Shown here: positions 14,445-25,300 of the stretch, in pieces | How the letters are laid out: each line of letters opens with the position of its first letter | Numbering within the stretch: position 1 is the first letter of the stretch | NCBI GenBank assembly: GCA_963971405.1 | Contig: OZ020490.1 | Coordinates: forward strand, 12,076,874-12,140,873 | Length of the DNA: 64,000 nt | Direction of reading: 5' to 3' | DNA from: Psococerastis gibbosa | Taxonomy: Eukaryota > Arthropoda > Insecta > Psocodea > Psocidae | Position numbers and translations under genes: made by a program | The notes under the pieces: generated by a model | The model's input: only the letters and a program-made list of their open reading frames with translations | What the model was told of the DNA's origin: nothing | Database searches by the model: none

Positions 14445-17400
14445 AATGTAGTTCGTACTCCCTATAATAACTGTTTGTAGTCTTTTGCCGAATCCTGCCA
14501 CAAGCCTCCCTTATGGGGCTTACATGCAGTATTCCGGTAAAAACGATTATTTTCTTTAAAAAAAAAAAAAAAAAAATTATAAGTGGCGTACACATGCCTA
14601 CATATGCATATATTTGGTTGGTTGAATTCAACATCGTCTCGGACCTCTACCTACGACAAGAAATTAATAGCTAGAGGCAATCTGGTTTTCCCTACAACCA
14701 GAAAATATTTTATACATACGCCACTGCTGTAGATAGAATGGGTCTTAAATCACCACCCGAAAAATATATAGTTACCGTACGGCACTGCCGCTAGTTTGTA
14801 TCACTTCTTTCCTGAACTGATTCTGTACTGAAAAATTCACATTTCTTTTCAGGAACCACTGAGACCTCCCGTCTACAATCCCGAAGACTACGCCCTCTCC
14901 CTCAAAAAATGGGGCAAAAAGGGTGGGGGTAACAACCTACAACTACCCCCTCACGTCACCCACAGCACGGCGTCCCTCGACAGCGCCGGTAGCATCGGCT
15001 CCAAGTCCCAGCAGAGGCTGCCTCTCAGCACCAAGTCTTCTGTCGGGAGCAATGGCAAGGGCAAAGAAAATTCCAGCAGGAATGCTGTCGTGCTACAGCC
15101 ACCGTCGACGGGCGAAATGAGCCTCAGGCAGTTTTCCACGGTGACTGAACTGCTGGGAAAATTGAAGACGGACTTGCAACAAGCTTTTCCAAGGTATGGG
15201 TGTTAATAATTGTTAATATATTATTAGTTTCTCTCATTCCAATTACCGAACAATTGTGTTGTGTAAGGTGCTGCCCTAATGTAAAATACGGTACTTAAAA
15301 ACCCACTAGGCTATTGCGGATTTCCTTCGGGGGAGAATCCTGTACTGACCCCCCGCCTTGTGAGAGTTGCCACTGTTTGCATCAGTTTATTTAGTGAACT
15401 AACTTGCCTCAGCTTTGTGTGTGTGGGGGGGGGGGGGGGATTCCCCTTTGCTATTTACGCCCCCTGACGAAAATCCTGGATCTGCCCCTGATGTACTTTT
15501 CCGTTATCTTCCTTATTAATCCCACAATGAGCCAGGCACAGTAGGCAATATTACCAGTTCGGGCACTGCACTCGCATCTGATTAAAATGCTAATAAGGTT
15601 ATATAGAAAGATAGGGCAATTCGCTCCGTTCCACTGCAGATCATTACTTTTGCAACGGAAGTGCAGTAGTTGAGGGGATACCAAGCGCAAATTATCGCTG
15701 GTTCACTGCAATCAGCAAAGTAGGTAGCGCCATAGTCAGGGGCGTAAAGTTGGGGGGGGGGGGGGCACGGTCCATCCAAAAATATATAATTGGTAGGAGC
15801 CTCCTACTTGAAAATGCGAAGCACCGACGCATAGTTCACCCTCAGATTTGACACACAAATCCATCCTATAATTCTTTCTTTTCCTTGCCCAGTATTCCCA
15901 GGACAAGGAGCATATATAGTAGTAGTATCGTTGGACACAGTCCCAGGCCACGGTGTGGGCGCATAGGACAGAGGAGCATATAGGCTATATAGCCATATTT
16001 ACAAAAATATACAATACAATACCATCCCGCTTCCCCAAGCTGGCGCTTGTTTGGGACAACGGGCAATATATACATATAGGTACAGTGCTACTAAACAATT
16101 ATTTTTTGTTATTTATGTATAGAGTTTATTTTATTTTTAATTGATATATAAATATTCTGTTTTTATTTTATTTATTTATTTATATTATTTTTACTTGATA
16201 TATTAATATTGTTTTATTTTTATTTTATTTATTTCATTATTACAATTAGCCTACATAATTTTTTTTTCTTTTCCTTGTCCAGTATTCCCTGGACGAGGAG
16301 CATATATTACAAAAATACAATACATAATAATACCATCCCGCACCCCCAAGCTAGCGCTTATTTGGGACAAAAGACTCATACAGTGCTGCTAAACAAGGCT
16401 TAATCATTTATTTTTGTTATTTATTTATAATATTTATTTTATTTTTATTTTAACTTTAATGTAAGTTTTTATTATTATTATTAACTCCCATTGACCAGCC
16501 ATCTTTTTATACCCGCTTTTAACTCACCCATCTGTTTAAATTTTTCATTTGTGGAGGAAGTTCATTAAATATCATTGGTATAAGTACTTTGTTTAATCTC
16601 TCTCCGTATTTGTTATATGTTATCTCAAACTTAAGCTTTTTTGGGTTTCTTGTATTGTACTTCCCTTTATCATCTATTTGGTATTCTTTTTTAAAATAGT
16701 TGTCTCTTATTAATTTATACTTGAATAGTTTCGTTATTGGCAGAATGTTAGCATGTTTGAATTTTTCTTCGTATTGTTTGTATTTCTTGTCGATTTTATT
16801 TTTATAATAATAATAATAATAATAAAGTCTTTATTGAAAAGGAAATTATGTAGATACAGCGAGATTAGGGCCTATGGCTCTCTCTTACACGACACCTAGG
16901 TGTAGCATACATATCAACGATAGTTTATAATTGAAATATAATTAATATACGACGTATATCATAACATAGCTCGTATAGATTGCCTAAATCACAATTTACG
17001 TACGTTCGTTAAGGAGGTATAAAGTACCTGCAGACACACTAGTACTAGGCATTGTGTAGGCGAAAACCGCGCTAAAACCATAATTAGCACTTTTTCAAAC
17101 AGCTTTTATAACCACGATTCGTTTGATTGTAATTTGAAATTTATGATAATTAATTCATAGCCTACGCGTATTCCAGTCTACATGACCCGTCAAATAAATC
17201 GACAAGTTGGTTTGAAATTTTAACTTTTTTTTCTATTAGCATGACAATTCGATTGTCAATTATAATGATATATCATTATTATCAATGATACAATGCTATA
17301 TCAAATGTTATATCTTGCATTATTACGTATTGGTTCTAAAAATATCACTTTTTAGTGCTCATCTGATCGTAGGTTTATATAGCACGAGGAAGTTTGTGGC

Positions 17401-17951
17401 TTTTATAGATCAAGCTTCGAGAGTGGTTGACGTTTGCGTAGGTTGCCAAGGTTAATTAAATAAAAATAAAAATCAAGTTAGCATTGCTTTGAAATCGTAA
17501 ATGTTACCCATTAAGATTGCATTCATGAGTAACTATTCTAATTATATGGTATTTCCCTATTATACTGTATGTAGTACCTGCCAATACAGCTTCAAAACCA
17601 ATAAGTGAACCTGTATTTTATTTATGTATAAATAAGAAGTGTGTAGGCAAGTTTTTATTTCCAACAACATGAAGGGCAATGAGTCTGAGGGCTGTGGCCT
17701 ATATCGTACACATCCAAATTGACGAACAGACAGACAAACATTTCGTGAAAACCACTTTTTTGGGTTCCTGGTACCTCAAAACGTGTAAATCCGCTGAAAT
17801 CCCGAAATCGAAAATTTCGACCATCACATCACCATCAAGTTTTCCTTATCCCAACGTATAAATAGGAATGCAAAAACGCAACTACCGGGCGTGTAGCTGA
17901 CCACAACATCCAAAATGTAGTGATTAAGACAGAGGATCATGTACCAGTCCT

Positions 17952-17987
<36 letters not shown>

Positions 17988-19333
17988 GTTAATCGCATAC
18001 AAACAATTCAATGAATGTATCCGATTGACCTCTTCAGTCGCCTCACTAAGTTACCTAATAGGTACTTGTGTCGAGTTACGACACGTCTCCGATCGCATGG
18101 CGTGTGAGACTCTCACAAGTACAAGCACGCTACCACCTGGCCATCGAAGTCAATTCGGTTGTCGCGCCAATGCATTTTTTTCGTTAAGGGGATATGCTAC
18201 GTAGAAAATTGGCACCCCAACAATAAACACTTTTCATTTTTTTATTTCATTAACTCAGCAAGTTATTAAAAATTTAGCAAATGGAAAAGGTAGTTAGAAG
18301 ACTACTTGGTCAAATTATCGTGTATTTTTACTTATAGGTTTTATAGCTTTTCCAAAAATTATATTTCACGCGAAATTTCAGTCCCCAGTGGTTTTTATGA
18401 CAGTGCTAAGGTACCAAAAATGTAATATTTCCTATTATACGATGTCTGAAGTAGTCTTCTACAACTTGTTAGAACTAGCTTTGTTAATTAAATAAAAAAA
18501 TAAAAAAGTAAAAAAAAACAAGAAATTATGGGGTGCTAATTTTCTACGTAGCATGTCCTCTTAAGTGATTGGCCATAACACTTGCCATATATAAAAATTA
18601 GCCGAAAATACCGGTCGATTCGCGGGAGTGGCCGCGATTGGGAAAGTAGACGAAAGTGATGGAACTAGATTTTTTAGAAGCTGTTTTGCATCGAAGTCAT
18701 TATGTAGCCTAGTAATGGCACTCCTTGACTCCTTCACCTTTGCTATGCTAAAATTTGGTCTTTAATATATCGTCTTCACGCATCACTAGACAAAACCATT
18801 CTATTGGCCCCAGGTTAGGTCCAACTTTGGAGATAGTTGGGCGTTAACCATGCTTCGAATGTTTGACATTTTGTTTGAGGCTTCAATTTATGCATCTCAA
18901 TTCTAAACACATGAAGAGAATGGATTTTTGCTGGAAGGGTTCTAGAGGTGGTGATCCGTGTCTTCATTGTTTAATAATTCGAGACTAGCCTATTTGTATT
19001 TTCTAAGCTGCATGTTGGACATTTTATTCAAAATTATTAATCTTCAACCTTTAGCCTTTCACTGGAAAGGTTGGTGATCCGTGTCTTCATTGTTTAATAA
19101 CAAGAGGTCATCGTACCTAACCTTATTTGTATAGAGTATGCATGTTTGGCATTTTATTCAAAATTATAAATATTATTCTTAACACTTTGGGCCCAGGCCT
19201 TTTTGACGGAAGGATTGCTCATCTGTGTCTTCATGTTTTAATAAGAGATTTTTCAAATGGGTTAGAAACGGACTGACAGAAGCCTTGCGGTATATGATTT
19301 TATTGTATCAATATAATGTATTGTACTGGATCA

Positions 19334-19380
<47 letters not shown>

Positions 19381-22300
19381 GGTATTCACATTTTCATAAA
19401 ATTACAAGCACTTTCTAAATTTGAATGGAGAATTAAGAATCCAGGCTGATGGGCCGTGGTCGATATGAAATTGAACTTCCAAACGTTCCGTCAACGCTGC
19501 TGAAGATGTCTACCGCAGATGTTGACGGAACGTTTGGAAGTTCACTTTCATATCGACCACGGCCCATCAGCCCGGGTTCTAATGGTTCTTCATACGACCC
19601 CGGCCGTGAAAGCCTTTGCACTTACACTTTCTAAATTTATTAATTCGGTGTTAATTATATTCCTTTTAGCTTTGTACAAGAGTTTGTCGGAGACCCCGTG
19701 GATGGCGTGACTCTGCTGTTGGAGCTTCTCCGATCAGTTCAGCTGTCGCAAGCGTCGCAGCAACAGCGTTGCCCTCCTCAGGTATGGTCAACATAATAGT
19801 TCAGTACAAGGTTTCAATTTCGTTCCGTTTATTCAGATCAAGCAGATTAAATGGCAACAGATTTGAAGCAGATCTGCTGGGAGGTGGTGCGAATTCATCC
19901 AGCATTATCACTTGTGGTTTTCCCAAATGATGTAAGAGGCAAAAACGAATGATCACTATTACCCTAACCAATTTGGAATTGTCTTGGCCTTGCTCAAACG
20001 TAAATTAGGCAACTTAAAGTTTATGAATTCCGCGAACCCGGTCTCCCAGCTTTCCTCCCCATGTCGTAGGTCTATGTATCAATACTCAACGTAAGTAAAC
20101 TAAATCCTGTTTTCTTTCAGGTTCTACGCAGAGCCCTCCTCGACGAGCACTCCTGTCTGATTTGCCTTCAGCAGTGTTTGCGATGTCCGGACGCCAGTAG
20201 ACGTCTCGCAGCTTCCCCTGCCGGCCTGTTCACATTGGCAGTTTGTATCATGAGCAATGTAACCAAATCTAGAGTTTTGGCACTTGAGGTAAGCGGTAAA
20301 AATAGTAACACTGGCGAGTTTAGTTCTTAAATGGTTATTACTATAACTACCAGTAGTATACGTTGCAGATGAGCACAATGCAGCAATAGGTACACCATAC
20401 GGTCTCTACGCACCATAAAAACCCTCACTTTTCTAGCGAACCCACCTCAAACAAAGTATTAATTTCTTAGCCGCTAATCTTACTCTACCACTAGCTGAGA
20501 CCTTTGCACCTTGAATCAGCCAAAAAGACAGACGAAAATATTACCATGATGCAGGGACGCAACAAAAGGGGGGGGGGGGTACATTGCCCCCCCCCCTGGA
20601 AATCATTGCCATCCCCCCCCAAAAAAAGCCTAAATTTTGAAATAGCATTAAAAAGGTGTGCGTCAATTGGACATAGACAAAGTGATAGCGGAATTCATTA
20701 GTGCCAATGAGTACCGACACACGGTTTTCGGCAATATCTAGGTAAGGGTTAGTGTGATATAATTTCTTAATATAGCATATTTAAACATTCTACAGTATAG
20801 TATAATTTGTGGTTTCTTGCCCCCCCCCTGGAAAGAGTCCATTGTGGCGTCCCTGCCATGATATCAGCATATTGACAAAAAAAAAAATCGTAAAGTCGAC
20901 CCAAAACTACAGTTCAAACGTCGATAACTTACTTTCTTATTTTTTCAAAAGAGTACGTAATCTCATTGCTTTTTGGTCATGGTGCAGTCAAAACAATAAT
21001 CTCTTTTGTGGTAATAAAAATAAGGCGGGTGTGGGTCTTTGTTCCGTGCAGACAGAATTTGGATTTAGCGCCCTACGCCCAAGCTTGATCTTGCCAAGGC
21101 ATATATTATTTTGAATGAAAACTAGGTTGGTCCCTTCGGCACTCGTGAAAAATCTATTGGATTTTTAAATCAAAAAAAGGTTGGAAGTAGTTTATCACAG
21201 CTGACTGTAAGTCATCGGTTTCAGCCTACTGTTCCCTGTCTATCAGCGCCTGACCTGTAAACTGGTGATACGCACAGTGACCAAATCATATTACTGCAGA
21301 CCTTCAACCTACTTCTGTTTTTCAGCTTCTAACAAAGGCATGCGAGCCTCCTGCGCACGGACATTCAGCAGTATCGGACGCCTTATCGACTCTTCGCCTG
21401 AGGTTTGGAGAGCCCGTGCGGTTCCGGTTCCTCGTGGGCATGCTCAACAGCGCTGGGGCCGTCGAACTGCTCAACGCAGGCATGCGATTCATAAACGCCT
21501 TCCTAGAAACTTCTCCAAATGTCCAGCAGAGGGTTTATATTCAGTCAGAGCTCGAGCAGGCTGGTTTCCAGGCTGACACCTTACGAAAGGTGAGACACAA
21601 TCCGGGTTCCATGCTTGTAGGACAAGGCATAGTGTCAACATCATCATCATCATCTTAAATAATCAGCTCTAGTTGCGCGGGTGTGTCCACTTCTGATTAT
21701 TTGACACTTCCTCTGGTACCAGCCCCACTCTTCTGGGTTCATCCTCAATCTGTTTTCTGCATCTCTTCTTAGGTCTCCCCTTATTCGTGTTTCCTCTAAT
21801 TCTTCCTTCAGCCATTTCCTGTATATCTTCTTTCTTTCTAAATCCTGCTTTCAGTATATCTGCTTTAAGCAATTCCTGTCAGCCTGGCGGGGGGGATCGA
21901 GTCTGTTTATTAACTTGAGGCACCTCAAGGACAGACCCCTTCTCCTCGGGGAGAAGGGGATTTCAATGACAGGGTATTTCCCATATACCTTCCTTCAGCT
22001 ATTTCATCGTAAACCTACTGTTATCTATTCGCTTTACGTTTCGAAACCAATCTCATTTTAACTATCTTCTCAATCAATGGTTCTGGATAGTGTATTGCTA
22101 CGAGGCCAAAGAAACTGCGTTAGTGAATACCTCACTGTGGAAATAGGTATTATTATTGATGTTTTTGTAGATGAAGCTCGGTCACAAATTCAAACTTGTT
22201 AAAAATTTCAGACCCTACCTTCGCATTCAGAGACCGTCAAGGCAGAGATTAGTCGATTCGAGCGAGGTTTCGTAGATGTGGCAGCCCTGCAAAACCAGGT

Positions 22301-25300
22301 GCAAGAACTAGCTGCCCTTCGTGAACAGGTGCATCTACTAGAGAAGCGAGTCCAGGCAAGTAATCTCACTGTGGGAGTTATGGGTAGGAGAGTTCAATGT
22401 AAGGAGTAGAACAGGTGCATCTGCTAGAGAAGCGAATCGAGGCAAGTAATCTCACTATGGGAGTTATGGGTAGGAGAGTTCAATGTAAGGGGTAGAACAG
22501 GTGCAACTGCTAGAGAAGCGAATCGAGGCAAGTAATCTCACTATGGGAGTTATGGGTAGGAGAGTTCAATGTAAGGGGTAGAACAGGTGCATCTGCTAGA
22601 GAAGCGAATCGAGGCAAGTAATCTCACTATGGGAGTTATGGGTAGGAGAGTTCAATGTAAGGGGTAGAACAGGTGCATCTGCTAGAGAAGCGAATCGAGG
22701 CAAGTAATCATATAGTGGGAGTTATGGATAGGAGAATTCTGTGTATAAGTGAAACTGTCATGATACAGGTACAAATGTCTGTTCGCCCTTACAAGTGCCA
22801 CCAAAACATTTTCCAACCAATCAGAGCCAGTCTCTTCGAGCAAAACAAAAACTGGTGCCAAGAGCAAGTTTTGCTGTTTCCTTAGTTATACGATAAAGTA
22901 ATTCTGATTAAATCTACAATAATAATTCTCTATACCACTCTATAGTCTGCTCTTATGGTTTTTTTTAGGACATTGCTCTGAACCACTAATACCAAAATGC
23001 CAACGGCCTTACCATGTTGATTCCATTAGAGCAGAGCATGTTTCAAACTGCGGCAACTTGGTAGTGTGCACAGCGTTGCCAGGGGAACCTGGTGGGACAT
23101 GATAACGCGCTTAGGCAGTATAAGTCGAGCCCTGGTCACCTCCGATTTAATCGTGTGACTTTACCATGTTCCCCAAGTGGTTCGGAATCCACTATAATCA
23201 GTAGGTCCACCCTGTTAGTCAACTCCCCTTTCCCCGAGGTGAAGGAGTCTGCCCTTAGGGTGCCTCAAGTTAACAAACAGACTCACTCCCTCCGGCAGGC
23301 TGACAGGGTTGCTTAAAGCAGAAATGCTGAAAGCAGGCGTTAGAAAGAACAACAACAACTAATACCAAAATGTTATACTTTTACAAGTAATAAAGATTTA
23401 CTTTACTTTACTTTAAGAGAGGACGGGGGTTATAGGCACCCTGGCTCAACAGCAGCTATAAGAACTCACAATTCAAACTGTCAAACCATTTTTTTTTTTT
23501 AGATTTTACAAGAAGAAAAAGGAGTATTGCGATCCCTTGAGCAATGTCTGAAAGAACGGTGTTCCGAACTGGAAGAGGAAGTGAGCACTAAGACATCAAC
23601 CACACTGCTGACTGCGAGAATAAAGCCATACACTGCTGACAAAGGAGAGTCGACACCGGCAGAGGACGAAGGCATCAGCAGCTCGGAGCAGGAGTTGTCG
23701 CAGGACGAGGACGTCCGTCCTCCTCCTGAGCCCATTAAGAAGCCTCCTAGAAAGTAAGCTTCCAGAATAGTAGAACATGGAACAAGCTGTAGGCTAAAGG
23801 TATTTAGGGACCGGAGAGTGGTAGCATAACTGGCTGAAGCAAAGTCCATATTATAAGCATAGATAATGTTATATAGTATTAGCTGTTAATGTAATTTTTT
23901 TTTTAAATAATTTTTTTAATAATTTCTGGTCCTAGAAGCATAAGAGCAGCAGCCAAGATTAACACTAATTCAAAATTTCTGTTTTCACTCGTAGATCAAT
24001 CCCTCTTGCTGAGCCTGTGAAGCCCCCACGCCTCGCCTATCCATCAACAGAAGTAAGCAGCAAGAGGGAGCAACCTGTTAATGAACCAGAAGAAGACACA
24101 ACAATAGAGGAAGTCATTGAAGAGTTGCAAAACCTCGCCAACGAAACTGAGTCACAAATGTACCTGAAACCCGAACCACTTGCCAGCTCAAAAGCAAGTG
24201 AGCTATCAGAAAACTGGATAGTAAGAAAGCCCGCGGAACTGTTGGAAGATAGAACGAGGACTTTTACGAAATCGGATAAAGTTGAAATTACCGAAACTGA
24301 AATTATACCGGCGAAAATAGTACCACAGCCTCCAAGAAGGGCGAAGAGTCTCGTGCACATCTTCCTTACGGGAAGGGAGTACGAAGACGGCAAGCACGAA
24401 TTTTTTGATGAGGAAACAGAATCAGAATCTTCAGACTCTCTTCTGACGCGGGAGCCACGAAGGAGCAAAGAAAGATCTTTTAGGAAAAGTTTTGGATCAA
24501 CTGAAACAATTAACGCCGGTGATTATCCTGAAGAACCGGTAAGGCGCCATCGGGAGCTTGTCAGGACTACTACTACTGCCGATAACTGGAGGCCTGTACC
24601 GTTAAAAAAACCAACAAGTTTAAAAAAGGAAAAACCTGGATATCAGGAGCGAAATATAGACGAAGAAGCAAAAAAGCGAATGCCACATTTACCTCACTAC
24701 TCTGAACGGCTAATCGAGGGGGGAGTAACAGAACCAAAAGTTAATAAAGAAAGTCCTTTTGTAAGAAGGACTCAGCGATTTGTACCTGTACCAGTCAAAA
24801 GAAGTCAGACTTTTCACTCGCAGGACAGCAAAGGCAATGAGATAAAACCGAAGCCGAAAATGGGCGTCAGTGGCTTAGATATGAAGAGGAATGATTATGG
24901 GAAATATCAGAATGTAGATTATAAAAATAAGTATAATAAGAAGGCGAAGGATAAGACAGAAGCGCAAAGAAGGGGAAGTCTAGATGAACTATCGTTCACA
25001 ACTGAGCTTCTCGAGAAGTGTCGCTCAAAGAGTCTCGAGCGTGTTGATGATGGTTTAGATTCGTTGGTAGACGTTGTAGTGGATGGCAATAAGAAAAGGT
25101 TCGATGGGAGGAATATTGGTCCAAGAACCAGAAGAAGCCTAGCAGAGAGCAGTCTTTTCACACCACCAACTCCAAAGCAGAGAACATCACTGGCCAGACA
25201 CAATTCTGGATCTTCAGCACCTTTGACGCTACCTGTCGAAATCATACCTTCAACAGACAGAGCTCCACCAGATGGTTCAAGCAGTCCTCTAAATTACGAA

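Larger units (their letters stand above)
4828..14852 (+). other. mwh intron 1 (10 kb)
   Basis: GTATGT to TTTCAG. Filled with MITEs (5348, 6250, 7793, 8735, 8954, 11846, 13058, 13658) and G-run debris between 9840 and 10640. No supported exon. Open frames here are repeat-derived or low complexity. Confidence 0.75.
15194..19669 (+). other. mwh intron 2 (4.5 kb)
   Basis: Contains LINE 3' sequence, the best SINE copy, a TTAA foldback, a three-copy tandem and the palindrome before exon 3. No exon seen. Confidence 0.8.

Noticed and set aside
19433..19634. Two similar 60-codon frames on opposite strands
   Set aside because: They encode nearly the same peptide because the DNA is a palindrome; not a gene.
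22323..22752. CRISPR-like array
   Set aside because: The units are contiguous 86-bp tandem copies with no variable spacers, in an animal gene and including exon sequence.
24037..25245. Minus-strand frames opposite the last mwh exon
   Set aside because: The plus strand has a 595-codon frame with family context; the minus frames are Ser-rich shadows.
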